Shown here: positions 9,238 through 17,744 of the stretch, in pieces | Numbering within the stretch: the stretch's first letter is position 1 | Layout: the number at the start of each line of letters is the position of its first letter | Origin: an uncultured Shewanella sp. | Lineage (GTDB): Bacteria > Pseudomonadota > Gammaproteobacteria > Enterobacterales > Shewanellaceae | Assembly (NCBI RefSeq): GCF_947497935.1 | Contig: NZ_CANMIO010000020.1 | Location: 1 to 64,000 of the forward strand | Reading direction: 5' to 3' | DNA length: 64,000 nucleotides | The notes under the pieces: model-generated | What the model was told of the DNA's origin: nothing | Databases searched by the model: none | What the model saw: only the letters and a program-made list of their open reading frames with translations | Program-made: the position numbers and the translations under genes

Positions 9238-9765
9238 TTATACAGCGGCGCTAGTCATCACGCTTGCAGACTCTTCTACTGCCATCTGCGCCAAATCTTT
9301 ATCAACGAAGAATAGAGCTTTACCATCTTCACCTACCAAGCGAATTTTATCGACGATTGACTTGAATAGCTTCTCTTCTTCATGCTGCTCAGACACATAC
9401 CACTGCAGGAAGTTGAAGGTAGAGTAGTCTTGATTAGTGAATGCAGCATGGGCCAACTCATTAATCTTCTTAGTGATCAATTGCTCGTGCTCATAGGTGT
9501 ATTCGAATAGAGCCAACAATGAAGGAAACTCGGCTTGTGGCGCTTCGATAGTCCCTAACAATGGCATTCCACCCGTTTCACTCACGTAAGTGAATAAACG
9601 CTGCATGTGGCCCATCTCTTCCTCGGCATGAGCACGCATAAACTGAGCCGCCCCTTCAAAGCCTTTATCTTCACACCATGCACTCATCTGTAGATACAGG
9701 TTTGAGGAGAAGAACTCCATGTTGATCTGGTCATTTAACTGGTCAATCATCTTCTGGGCTAGCAT
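9238..9765 (-). CDS. ftnA: Non-haem ferritin (FtnA type)
   Basis: A 175-residue four-helix ferritin subunit that oxidises Fe2+ and stores iron as a 24-mer shell. Ferroxidase-type residues are visible in MNMEFFSSNLYLQMSAW-like order (IDQLNDQINMEFFSSNLY), HAEEEMGHMQRL and YVSEQHEEEKLF. No haem-ligand pattern of bacterioferritin is evident. The length agrees with FtnA (about 165-175). An AGGAATAG sequence precedes the ATG. The gene is monocistronic, shares a bidirectional terminator with the neighbour, and has a possible Fur box about 95 bases upstream. Confidence 0.94.
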   Translation of the reverse strand: MLAQKMIDQLNDQINMEFFSSNLYLQMSAWCEDKGFEGAAQFMRAHAEEEMGHMQRLFTYVSETGGMPLLGTIEAPQAEFPSLLALFEYTYEHEQLITKKINELAHAAFTNQDYSTFNFLQWYVSEQHEEEKLFKSIVDKIRLVGEDGKALFFVDKDLAQMAVEESASVMTSAAV

Positions 9766-9859
9766 ATCTATTCCTTAGGACTTTCTGTTTATGGCGGTTA
9801 TTGTTATCAAGCTAGCTATTAATTGCAATAAAATTTACTTAAGTGATTGTTAATTAAAT

Positions 9860-9878
9860 AATAATGGTTTTCATTTAC
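9860..9878. promoter_or_regulatory. Possible Fur box upstream of ftnA
   Basis: AATAATGGTTTTCATTTAC agrees with the 19-bp Fur consensus at 13 of 19 positions by eye. It lies about 95 bases before the ferritin start. Fur control of ferritin genes is well known. The match is moderate in an AT-rich setting. Confidence 0.4.
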
Positions 9879-10115
9879 AGCACTTTACGTTACCTTGGTT
9901 GCGATTAGATTTAACAAAATAACGAATAAAATCAGAGTTAAGGCTCTTATTCTGCCTCAAAGTGATACAAGCTAAATTGTTTGCATAAATTACGATTCAA
10001 TTTTAACTCTGTTTAAAAACTGCCGCGCAGATCATAGCCATCTGCATTCACCGTGGCATAATGCACTATATTCGTTTTTACTTAACGTTCCGATTTACCT
10101 CTCAAGGATAGATAG

Positions 10116-11360
10116 ATGCAGACTCATGCAGATCCATGTTCTCAACCTAGCCTAATGCATCCCGATCAGGCTATTGTTAAATTACTAGAGCAAGTTAAGC
10201 CAATCACAGACTCAGAAGTCGTGACACTGCCACAAGCATTAGGTCGAGTACTTGCTGAAGATCTCGCCTCTCATATCGATCTCCCACCATTCGACAATTC
10301 GGCGATGGATGGCTACGCCTTCAATTTTGCCGACTTAAGTGCTGGCACGCCGCTGAAATTAATCGGTCAATCTTTCGCGGGTCATCCTTTTAAAGGTGAA
10401 TGCCTTAAGGGTGCCTGTATTCGTATCATGACCGGGGCCCCAGTGCCTAACGGTTACGACACGGTACAGATGCAGGAAAAGGTCTCCGCTGACGGCGAGC
10501 AGATCACCATTGAAGCGCCTAAAGAGCTTGGCGCGAATGTTCGTCGTCGTGCTGAAGAGCTCACAAGCGGTACCAAAGTATTAACTACAGGTACCTTAAT
10601 CGGCGCGGCTGAAATGGGCGTACTGGCTACAATCGGTGTGAGTCAGTTACGTGTTAAGCGCATTGTTAAGGTGGCATTTTTCTCTACAGGTGACGAACTG
10701 CGCCCAGTAGGTAGCGAATTAGGCCCAGGCCAGATCTATGATTCGAATCGTTATAGCATTCAAGGTTTACTCAGCCGCGCGAATATCGAATGGATCGATC
10801 TTGGCGTCATCGAAGATGATAAAGAAGCCATTCGCCAAGCCTTTAAAACCGCATCAGAATGCGCCGATATGGTGCTAACCTCGGGTGGCGTCTCTGTAGG
10901 CGATGCCGATTACACTAAGCAGATCTTAGATGAAGAAGGTCAAATCACGTTCTGGAAGCTAGCCATTAAACCGGGTAAACCTTTTGCCTTTGGCCATCTT
11001 GGCGATGCCATTTTCTGCGGACTACCGGGTAACCCAGTTTCCTCTATGGTGACCTTCTACAAGCTTGTGTGGCCGTTGCTCAATAAGATACAAGGTTTAG
11101 CTCAAGTTAAACCGGTCACCCTAAAAGCGACACTAAAAGGGGAAATTCGTAAGTTCCCAGGACGAGTTGAATACCAGCGTGCCATCTTAAGCTATAACGC
11201 TGAAGGTGAAGCCGAAGTTGAAGTCACTGGCGGCCAAGGTTCAGGCATGCTGACCTCAATGACTCTGGCAAATTGCTTTATTATCTTAGCTCAAGATTGC
11301 GATGGCTTAAGCGATGGCAGTCAAGTGACTGTAGAGCCTTTTAATAGCGTGCTTTGCTAA
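10116..11360 (+). CDS. moeA: Molybdopterin molybdenumtransferase
   Basis: MoeA (414 residues) inserts molybdate into adenylylated molybdopterin in molybdenum cofactor synthesis. The N-terminal region has PPFDNSAMDGYAF, a hallmark of the family, and later RIMTGAPVPNGYD. The MogA-like central domain carries FFSTGDELRPVG, GQIYDSNRYS, LTSGGVSVGDADYT, WKLAIKPGKPFAFG and CGLPGNPVSSM. A C-terminal beta-barrel domain follows. The length equals E. coli MoeA (411). AAGGA lies a few bases before the ATG. moeB begins 34 bases later, forming a two-gene operon. Confidence 0.97.
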   Translation: MQTHADPCSQPSLMHPDQAIVKLLEQVKPITDSEVVTLPQALGRVLAEDLASHIDLPPFDNSAMDGYAFNFADLSAGTPLKLIGQSFAGHPFKGECLKGACIRIMTGAPVPNGYDTVQMQEKVSADGEQITIEAPKELGANVRRRAEELTSGTKVLTTGTLIGAAEMGVLATIGVSQLRVKRIVKVAFFSTGDELRPVGSELGPGQIYDSNRYSIQGLLSRANIEWIDLGVIEDDKEAIRQAFKTASECADMVLTSGGVSVGDADYTKQILDEEGQITFWKLAIKPGKPFAFGHLGDAIFCGLPGNPVSSMVTFYKLVWPLLNKIQGLAQVKPVTLKATLKGEIRKFPGRVEYQRAILSYNAEGEAEVEVTGGQGSGMLTSMTLANCFIILAQDCDGLSDGSQVTVEPFNSVLC

Positions 11361-11394
11361 AACGAGCACAGCGTAAACTTATGAGATCAATTTG

Positions 11395-12165
11395 ATGTCT
11401 ACCGAACAAACAGCAACAGATGAAATCTTATCTGATGCGGAAATATTACGTTATAGCCGCCAAATATCGATCAAATCGATGGACTTTGAGGGCCAAGAAA
11501 AGCTTAAACAAGCCAAGATATTGATCATTGGAGCTGGCGGCTTAGGCTGTGCGGCGAGCCAATATCTTGCTGTGGCTGGCGCGGGCTCAATGACATTAGT
11601 TGATTTCGATACCGTCGAGATCTCAAACTTACAGAGACAAGTCTTACACCAAGATGCCAACGTCGGCCAAGCTAAGGTCGATTCTGCCAAGCAAAGTCTT
11701 ACCGCGCTCAATCCGCATATTCAGATTGAGACTATCAATGCTGTTTTAGATGACCATGAAATCGATACCCTAGTTGAGCAACACTCTATCATCATGGATT
11801 GTACCGATAATGTGGCCGTGCGCGAGCAGCTCAACCAGAGTTGCTTTAAGCACAAGAAGCCACTGATCTCCGCAGCCGCTATCCGTATGGAAGGCATGGT
11901 CACTGTATTTGACTATCAAGAAAACACACCTTGTTATCACTGCTTTAGTAAGCTATTCGGTGAGCAACAGTTAAGCTGTGTGGAATCAGGTATTCTGGCA
12001 CCAGTTGTCGGCATGATAGGTTGCTTACAAGCTGTAGAAGCCATCAAGGTCATTGCTAGTATGGGGCAGACTCTAGCTGGACGCATCTTGATGATAGATG
12101 CGATGACGATGGAGTTTAGAGAGATGAAACTACCGAAACTTCCAGGTTGTTCCGTCTGTAGTTAA
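11395..12165 (+). CDS. moeB: Molybdopterin-synthase adenylyltransferase
   Basis: MoeB (256 residues) adenylates the C-terminal glycine of MoaD so that sulphur can be loaded for molybdopterin synthesis. The nucleotide-binding motif GAGGLGCAASQYLAVAG is followed by NLQRQVLHQ and the aspartate of MDCTDN. Zinc ligands are two pairs, CYHC near residue 180 and CSVC at the C-terminus. A TTG three bases earlier is possible, but the ATG giving MSTEQ is more likely. It is co-directional with moeA and followed by a hairpin terminator. Confidence 0.96.
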   Translation: MSTEQTATDEILSDAEILRYSRQISIKSMDFEGQEKLKQAKILIIGAGGLGCAASQYLAVAGAGSMTLVDFDTVEISNLQRQVLHQDANVGQAKVDSAKQSLTALNPHIQIETINAVLDDHEIDTLVEQHSIIMDCTDNVAVREQLNQSCFKHKKPLISAAAIRMEGMVTVFDYQENTPCYHCFSKLFGEQQLSCVESGILAPVVGMIGCLQAVEAIKVIASMGQTLAGRILMIDAMTMEFREMKLPKLPGCSVCS

Positions 12166-12196
12166 GACTTATCAATCTGATAAAGAATGCTTAAAT

Positions 12197-12222
12197 GTGG
12201 CCCGCTGTGGCCACTTTTTTAT
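12197..12222 (+). terminator. Terminator after moeB
   Basis: GTGGCC/GGCCAC stem followed by six T residues, 31 bases past the moeB stop. Confidence 0.8.
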
Positions 12223-12396
12223 TCACAACACAGCATCTATCACCTCGCTATTTAGCAGATGTCATTTGCCACTTGTACTCGACTGAAAGCTTCCGTAAAT
12301 TAGAACTCAAATGGAATAACCCTTTTCAGCTGCTATTACGTTAGTAAAGTCACTAACCTAATCCCAAGCTTGATAAAGAGTGTAACGGAGTCACTA

Positions 12397-12867
12397 ATGA
12401 ATACGCTTTTCTCTCTAAGTAACTGCACAAAAGTCACCGCTCTCGCTGCGACAATAATACTGCTCGCAGGCTGCAACCCTTCAGCTGAAAACCAAGCTCA
12501 GAAAACTGAAGATCCAGCAAAACCCGTTCAGCTAGCTAACCCAGCTTCAACTTATTGTGTGTCTCTTGGCGGCGAACTAGAAATTGAAAAACAAGCTGAA
12601 GGCGAAGTCGGTTATTGCAGCTTACCCAATGGAGAGCGTATAGAGGAGTGGAGCTTGTATCGACGAGATCACCCGTCAGACGCCAATGAATCTGATACAA
12701 CATCTAAGTTAATTAAGCCTCAAGTCGGTAAGCCTAACCCTGCGACACAAAATTGTATCGCTCAAGGCGGTAGTGTCGATCTGACCACCAGCATTTGTAC
12801 ACTGCCTAGTGGTGAGCAAATAGAGCAGTGGCAACTGTATCGTCGTGATAATAAGGTCACTGAATAA
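12397..12867 (+). CDS. Lipoprotein with two DUF333 domains
   Basis: A 156-residue predicted lipoprotein. The signal peptide ends in a lipobox (LLAGC). Two similar units follow, each starting NPAS/NPAT, carrying a Cys, a GG, a second Cys before LPxGExIE, and ending W-x-LYRRD (about 45-85 and 115-150). These are DUF333 domains, found in small secreted proteins loosely called hemolysin-like and related to YoaF/HslJ-associated proteins. Each unit has two cysteines that could pair in the periplasm. The ATG is chosen over an upstream TTG because AACGGAG ends six bases before it. Function is unknown. Confidence 0.82.
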   Translation: MNTLFSLSNCTKVTALAATIILLAGCNPSAENQAQKTEDPAKPVQLANPASTYCVSLGGELEIEKQAEGEVGYCSLPNGERIEEWSLYRRDHPSDANESDTTSKLIKPQVGKPNPATQNCIAQGGSVDLTTSICTLPSGEQIEQWQLYRRDNKVTE

Positions 12868-12896
12868 CGAGTCACAATCCTTAATCTTATTTTGGG

Positions 12897-13670
12897 TTAT
12901 TCAATTGAGTGAGCAGTCGCCATTAATAACCCTTTTTCAACCCAGATAGATACCGCTACGCCTCTCTCCACCAGCTCTACAGGCTTTTGACCTAAGTCAA
13001 CACGAGGAAGCTCTCCATATAATGTCTTATCGTATTGGACTTGGTATAAAGTTAAAGGCTGCTTATCAACAAACCTTATCTGCGCAGCCGTCAACCCTTG
13101 AATTGAGCAGTATCGGCCGCCTATCATCTGTTTAGCCTCACCAATACGACTGGAGCTCACCAGTGTAAAATCAAGCTCTGTGAAATAATCTCTTAACTGT
13201 GACAGCTCGGCGGTTTGCACTTCGAGTGGCTTCATCTTGATATGGTTTTTAGCCACTTCAACAGCAATCTTTATGCTCATATCACTAACGCCTAACTGTG
13301 GAGTACTGCTCGGCTCTCCTTGCCAACCTATCTCTGGATACCAATTCAGACTAAGTACTAGTAGTAATACACTGGCAGCTAACGCCAGCATACTTTTATA
13401 CCGCGTCGGGCTATCATCACTCAACTCCTGCCCAGCGGCTAAACCATTATTACTCTGTCGAATGCCTTCGCTATACTGCGTAGAAGCTGATCCCGTATGC
13501 AAAGGTGACGACTCACCTTCAACTTGAATAGCATTGCCTTGGGTTGCCTCTACGCCAACCAATAGGTTCTCCAACCTTACCAACCCTTGTTCACTCAAGG
13601 TTTGTGTTTCAATATGCTGTTTAACTAAGGCTTTAAAGCTCATATCGGCGGCATCTGTCTTCTTTGTCAT
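12897..13670 (-). CDS. Probable anti-sigma factor of the bufferin operon
   Basis: A 257-residue single-pass membrane protein. A cytoplasmic N-terminal part of about 90 residues leads into one membrane segment (about 93-110) and then a periplasmic domain with NHIKMKP, LDFTLVSS and GGRYCSIQGLTAAQ, containing the only cysteine. This architecture, and its start two bases after the end of the ECF sigma gene, mark it as the likely anti-sigma factor. It is not the six-helix NrsF/DUF1109 type described for Caulobacter SigF. The single Cys in GGRYCS is a possible metal- or redox-sensing residue, but that is inference. Confidence 0.68.
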   Translation of the reverse strand: MTKKTDAADMSFKALVKQHIETQTLSEQGLVRLENLLVGVEATQGNAIQVEGESSPLHTGSASTQYSEGIRQSNNGLAAGQELSDDSPTRYKSMLALAASVLLLVLSLNWYPEIGWQGEPSSTPQLGVSDMSIKIAVEVAKNHIKMKPLEVQTAELSQLRDYFTELDFTLVSSSRIGEAKQMIGGRYCSIQGLTAAQIRFVDKQPLTLYQVQYDKTLYGELPRVDLGQKPVELVERGVAVSIWVEKGLLMATAHSIE

Positions 13671-13672
13671 TT

Positions 13673-14152
13673 TTACAGCCCTCCAATAGTTTGCGCCGCA
13701 TCATCGAGTGCGAGATCGGCTATTTTCAGTTTAATACGGTGTAAACGTGACAAGATAGTGCCACGGGGCTGCTGCAGATCTTCGGCTATCTCAGCCGCGC
13801 TATAGCCCTCTATGGCCCACAGGTATAACACCTCTCTCTCGGCAGGATTAAGCAGCTCAAATAGGTGCTCAATCAGGTTGTGTTGAATTTCTACCTCTTC
13901 GAGGCATATTTCATCGAGCAGCACGGGAGCATTGTCATCTAGCGGTTCAAAGTCCACGATTTTGAGCCTACGGCAGTCGTCGATAAACTGATTACGGATC
14001 ACTTTTCTTAGATAAGCTCTTAACTGAAGCGGTCGACTACTCGTCTTTAGCCAGCTCTCTACGGCGGTTTGTAGTAGATCTTCGGCCTGAGAGTTATTGC
14101 CGGTAAGGCAAAAACAGTATCGATACAAACTCTGTAGCAGCTCTCTATCCAT
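13673..14152 (-). CDS. ECF-family RNA polymerase sigma factor
   Basis: A 159-residue ECF sigma factor. Region 2 spans about residues 5-65 (LYRYCFCLTGNNSQAEDLLQ, then LRAYLRKVIRNQFIDDCRR). Region 4 spans about 100-150 (LNPAEREVLYLWAIEGYSAA and the helix-turn-helix around EIAEDLQQPRGTILSRLHR). The start at 14152 has AGGGAG five bases upstream; an in-frame ATG at 14167 lacks as good a site. It lies between bufC and the probable anti-sigma gene, so the operon probably drives its own expression in response to metal or envelope stress. ECF sigma factors beside DUF692/DUF2282 genes are a known association. Confidence 0.88.
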   Translation of the reverse strand: MDRELLQSLYRYCFCLTGNNSQAEDLLQTAVESWLKTSSRPLQLRAYLRKVIRNQFIDDCRRLKIVDFEPLDDNAPVLLDEICLEEVEIQHNLIEHLFELLNPAEREVLYLWAIEGYSAAEIAEDLQQPRGTILSRLHRIKLKIADLALDDAAQTIGGL

Positions 14153-14172
14153 AAGCTCCCTACCCATAAGTT

Positions 14173-14958
14173 CTAGTCCACCTCGGCAACGAGCCTAAAG
14201 CCACAGATCCATTGCCGCTCAATCAAGTCACTCAGCAAGCTAAGATCTAAAGCCGAGGCAGTAATTTGCGCGAGTGTTTGACCTGCGGATATTGCTTGCA
14301 GCAACTGCATCATGGGCTGTATGACTAGACTAAACTGCGCCTTATAACCATTTCTATGGATCACTAGATAACCGGTATCATTCCCAATATCTTCAGCAAC
14401 ATTGTTTTGCGCACTCTGTTTATGTCGATGCCAAATTTGCTGTACAGGGTAATGACAAGTGAGCAGGGCGAGATCCGGTCGCAGCAATAACACCGCCTGT
14501 TGTTGCTCCTGCTCGTTTAGCTCGGCTAATTGCTCTAGTTTGCAATTGGGTGGCTGCATCATCACTTCTACATCCATCGCGTAATAGCTCTGGTTTAATA
14601 GCCATTCCAATTGAGCCAGTTCAGGTAAGTACTGCAGTTCTTTAAAGCCTTGATGCTGACGAACCTCTACTGCTAGCCAGTGAGCAAAGTTCTGTCCGTA
14701 TCGATTCAAGTTACTGTCATTTAATGGGTATTGCCGAGCATAGCCTTTTACCAATTGTGTAAAACAGGTTTCCCCCACTACCGTTTGGCAGACAGGAAAC
14801 ACTAACTGCAGTGCACTCAATATCGCTTGAAAAGCATTATTACGGTATATATCTAGCCGACTCCGCTCGCGCTCATTGACTAGCAGGGTAAGCCTATCCG
14901 CACTACCTTGCGGCTCAAGAGCAAGGATAAAGGCCGATTGCCAATCTGCTAAGCGCAT
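14173..14958 (-). CDS. bufC: DUF2063 partner of the MNIO enzyme (BufC/HvfC-like)
   Basis: A 261-residue protein of the DUF2063 type. The N-terminal domain starts RLADWQSAFILAL and contains ERSRLDIYRNNAFQAILSAL, the conserved stretch of this family, followed by YARQYPLNDSNLNRYGQNFA. Proteins of this family bind the precursor peptide and present it to the DUF692 oxidase. The old name, putative DNA-binding domain, is misleading. Its start overlaps the end of bufB by ten bases, so the two are translationally coupled, as expected for partners in one complex. Confidence 0.86.
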   Translation of the reverse strand: MRLADWQSAFILALEPQGSADRLTLLVNERERSRLDIYRNNAFQAILSALQLVFPVCQTVVGETCFTQLVKGYARQYPLNDSNLNRYGQNFAHWLAVEVRQHQGFKELQYLPELAQLEWLLNQSYYAMDVEVMMQPPNCKLEQLAELNEQEQQQAVLLLRPDLALLTCHYPVQQIWHRHKQSAQNNVAEDIGNDTGYLVIHRNGYKAQFSLVIQPMMQLLQAISAGQTLAQITASALDLSLLSDLIERQWICGFRLVAEVD

Positions 14959-15815
14959 CGCTCGTCACCCGCATCGTCACTAGCACCAACTAGTGATGGT
15001 TCTCGTAATATATCGGCTGCAATCTGCCGCTCTTGCAGCAAACGCTCCAGCGTTGGTAATTCGTTATCCCATTCAATCATGCTGGGAATGGCGCCATGTT
15101 TATTAATGTATGATTTGAATGCAGCCCAGACACTAGGCGCAACAGGATGGTTATGGGCATCGAGCAGGTAATCCCCCTTATCGTGAAAACCGGCAAGATG
15201 GATCTGCTTAACTCGCTCAACCGGAATAGAATCCATAAATGATTGCATTGATTGATTGAGGTTAACGCTAGTCACGAAGGCATTATTAATATCGAGTAAC
15301 AGGTAACAATCGGCTTCTTCAGCTATGGCTGCAATAAACTCCCCCTCGCTCAATTCGTTATGACGACAGCTCATATAGGTAGATACGTTTTCTAGCAGAA
15401 TCCTTTCACCCAAAAAATCTTGAGCCTGCTTAATACGCTGGCTGATATGCATCACCGCCTCCTGGGTGTATGGCAGTGGTAGCAGATCGGCCACCTTAAA
15501 GTCGTCATTGCCAGAGAAGCTGGCATGCTCAGAATACCAATGCGCGCCACACTGCTCTTTTAACGCTTTTATCTGACTAAGGTAGTTAAAGTCGAGGGGA
15601 CTTGGGCCACCAAGAGATAACCCCACGCTATGAAAAACTAACTCAAAGCGCTCACTGACAACCTTGAGCAGATGCTGATTTAATCCACCATCGACCAGCC
15701 AGTTATCTACGAGTACTTCAAGCCAAGGGATCTCGATGGACTCATCTGCCAATAACTGCTGGACATGGGGAATACGCAGACCTATGCCTGCGCCCATTAT
15801 GCTTGACGAAGTCAC
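14949..15815 (-). CDS. bufB: DUF692 multinuclear iron oxidase (BufB/HvfB-like)
   Basis: A 288-residue DUF692 (MNIO) protein, a TIM-barrel enzyme with two or three iron ions that modifies cysteines of RiPP precursors. Probable ligand segments are FHSVGLSLGG, WYSEHASF, LLENVSTYM, LLDINNAFV, QIHLAGFHDKG, DAHNHPV and IEWDNELPTLERLL, so all expected His/Asp/Glu clusters are present. In the characterised Caulobacter bufferin system the related enzyme forms thiooxazoles from core cysteines. The predicted start is a GTG overlapping the precursor stop; an ATG at 15797 is an alternative. It lies directly after the precursor gene. Confidence 0.93.
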   Translation of the reverse strand: MTSSSIMGAGIGLRIPHVQQLLADESIEIPWLEVLVDNWLVDGGLNQHLLKVVSERFELVFHSVGLSLGGPSPLDFNYLSQIKALKEQCGAHWYSEHASFSGNDDFKVADLLPLPYTQEAVMHISQRIKQAQDFLGERILLENVSTYMSCRHNELSEGEFIAAIAEEADCYLLLDINNAFVTSVNLNQSMQSFMDSIPVERVKQIHLAGFHDKGDYLLDAHNHPVAPSVWAAFKSYINKHGAIPSMIEWDNELPTLERLLQERQIAADILREPSLVGASDDAGDERCA

Positions 15816-16099
15816 TAGCTTTTAGCCGGTTTGACCGCTTTGACTTTACCACCAGTGATCTTGTCGCAAGTCCCTGCTGGTACATAAATCCATTCGGTAG
15901 GCATATTGTCTTCTTTAGCTTGGCCTGCGCAGCCATGGCTGCCATCTAAGGCGCCACAATCATTGGCCCCGGCTTTTGCTACGCCAGCACACTTTTCCCA
16001 CTCTTTTGGTTGTTCTGGTACCGCTTGTGCGCCTAACGAAAGGCTGGCAGCAAGAATACCTGCGACAGTTACACCTACGGCAGTTTTTGTCGATTTCAT
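15815..16099 (-). CDS. bufA1: DUF2282 bufferin precursor peptide (BufA1-like)
   Basis: A 94-residue exported precursor. Residues 1-26 are a Sec signal peptide ending AQA. The mature part has four cysteines at 37, 48, 57 and 78 in the contexts WEKCAGVAKAGANDCG, GSHGCAG and AGTCDK, the DUF2282/bufferin-1 pattern. In known bufferins the two central cysteines are oxidised by the DUF692 enzyme and the peptide chelates copper in the periplasm. AAGGAC lies just upstream of the ATG. It is the first gene of a tight operon with bufB, bufC and the sigma/anti-sigma pair. Which metal this version binds is not readable from sequence. Confidence 0.92.
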   Translation of the reverse strand: MKSTKTAVGVTVAGILAASLSLGAQAVPEQPKEWEKCAGVAKAGANDCGALDGSHGCAGQAKEDNMPTEWIYVPAGTCDKITGGKVKAVKPAKS

Positions 16100-16138
16100 A
16101 TCTGAATGTCCTTTTGATTGATAAGATGTTCAATAGCT

Positions 16139-16159
16139 ATAACGAATCAAAATCGTTAT
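16139..16159. promoter_or_regulatory. Inverted repeat in the bufferin promoter region
   Basis: A perfect inverted repeat ATAACGA-N7-TCGTTAT lies about 40-60 bases before the precursor ATG. Its position suits an operator or part of the promoter. A clean ECF -35/-10 pair at normal spacing was not found. Confidence 0.45.
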
Positions 16160-16304
16160 TGATTGCATCATGGTCAAAATTAATTCTAGTCGAATAGAAA
16201 ACTAACGTCGGGCTGAGCCACTCTCGCCTTTATGAATGTATAGATGAGGTTTGCGATCGGCCTTACGTATAGGCTAGCAACACCATTGCCTATTGGCTGT
16301 CAAT

Positions 16305-16330
16305 AAAAAAGGCACGCTAATGCGTGCCTT
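16305..16330 (-). terminator. Terminator of gltS
   Basis: On the minus strand, GGCACGC-ATTA-GCGTGCC is followed by six T residues, about 40 bases after the gltS stop. Confidence 0.9.
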
Positions 16331-16369
16331 GTCAGTTACCCTGTTTTTGGAATAGACGGTGTCAAATAT

Positions 16370-17593
16370 CTACAAGATAAAACTGATATAGCCTTGTAGA
16401 ACGACTAAGTTAACAATATCGATAAAGAAAGCACCAACAATGGGCACCACCATAAAGGCTTGAGGTGAAGGACCATTACGGGAAACAAGCGCTCCCATAT
16501 TCATAACCGCTGTCGGCGTAGCGCCCATACCAAAACCACAATGCCCGCCTGCCATTACTGCCGCATCGTAATTCGATCCCATTACTCTGAATGTCACAAA
16601 ATAGGCAAAACAAGCTAACACGACAGTCTGTACGATTAAAATAATCAGTAGTGGAATCGCTAGATCAAAGATTTCCCATAGCTTTAAGCTCATTAACGCC
16701 ATAGCCAGGAACAGAGATAACGCCACCGTACCTAAGATGTCGACACACTCATTATTCATCTTATAACCGCGAGTCATCTCGGTGAGGTTAGTGATCATTA
16801 CCCCCAGAAATAGTGCATAAACAAAGTCAGGCATCTTCAACCAGCTTATATCGAAACTGGCCACCAAGTAGCTAACCCATTTAGCTCCTGCCACGCATAG
16901 CATGATGATAAACAGAGTTTCTAACACACTCTTCGCGGTAACATTATCAATTTCCAACTGATCATAGGTGACTAGGTCTGGATGGTCCTTATGATGGTTA
17001 CCACCAATACCGTAGGAAGATTCCAGTTTGTGCTTATCAATGAGCCTTTGTGCCACGGGGCCACCAATGATACCGCCCATCACCAGGCCAAATGTTGCTG
17101 CAGCCATGGCGAACTCTAGGGTGTTCATATTGTACTGCTCGGCAAACGTCTGCGACCAAGCCGCACCGGTACCGTGTCCGCCTGAAAGAGTAATAGAACC
17201 TGCAACTAAGCCCATCAATGGTTCCAAGCCTAGCGCCGCCGCCAAACTAACGCCTACCGCATTTTGCAATATGATGTAAATCGAGGCGATACCAAGAAAA
17301 ATGAAGACTTTTTTACCACCTCGGGCGAGCAGTCTATAACTGGCAGCAAGACCCACGGTGCTGAAAAACATCAGCATTAGCGTATTTTGCATAGGCAAAG
17401 AAAAGGCTAGTGTAATGTTCTGAAAATGAAGAACAGTGATAACTGCTGCAACGACCAGGCCGCCGATAATGGGCTCTGGGATATTGTACTTTTTGAAAAA
17501 AGGAACGTGGCGATTAACTGAGTGGCCGATAAACAATACCAAGATGGCGACCAAAAATGATTCTAGTTCTCCGATTGAATATACAGTATTCAT
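16370..17593 (-). CDS. gltS: Sodium/glutamate symporter
   Basis: A 407-residue polytopic inner-membrane protein of the GltS (ESS) family, which imports glutamate with Na+. About ten hydrophobic segments are visible, arranged as an inverted repeat. The two glycine-rich re-entrant segments are GSITLSGGHGTGAAWSQTF and GGHCGFGMGATPTAVMNM, which carry the family's conserved GGHG and GxGxTPTA motifs. E. coli GltS has 401 residues. AGGAG precedes the ATG. It is monocistronic with its own terminator and not obviously tied to the neighbouring bufferin operon. Confidence 0.95.
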   Translation of the reverse strand: MNTVYSIGELESFLVAILVLFIGHSVNRHVPFFKKYNIPEPIIGGLVVAAVITVLHFQNITLAFSLPMQNTLMLMFFSTVGLAASYRLLARGGKKVFIFLGIASIYIILQNAVGVSLAAALGLEPLMGLVAGSITLSGGHGTGAAWSQTFAEQYNMNTLEFAMAAATFGLVMGGIIGGPVAQRLIDKHKLESSYGIGGNHHKDHPDLVTYDQLEIDNVTAKSVLETLFIIMLCVAGAKWVSYLVASFDISWLKMPDFVYALFLGVMITNLTEMTRGYKMNNECVDILGTVALSLFLAMALMSLKLWEIFDLAIPLLIILIVQTVVLACFAYFVTFRVMGSNYDAAVMAGGHCGFGMGATPTAVMNMGALVSRNGPSPQAFMVVPIVGAFFIDIVNLVVLQGYISFIL

Positions 17594-17744
17594 GAAACTC
17601 CTATCCGTTAGGTTTTGTAGTAAACAACCTACAAAACCAAAATTAGCCGGCTATTCTGTCATATTCATTAGGGTAAATAATATTAGCCGTGTCGGAATTA
17701 TGGCATCTGGATCATGAAAAGTGACTTTTTGCGCAACAAACACT

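Noticed and set aside
14173..14958. DUF2063 protein as a DNA-binding regulator
   Set aside because: The old domain name suggests DNA binding, but operon context with DUF692 and a precursor peptide supports a role in peptide modification.
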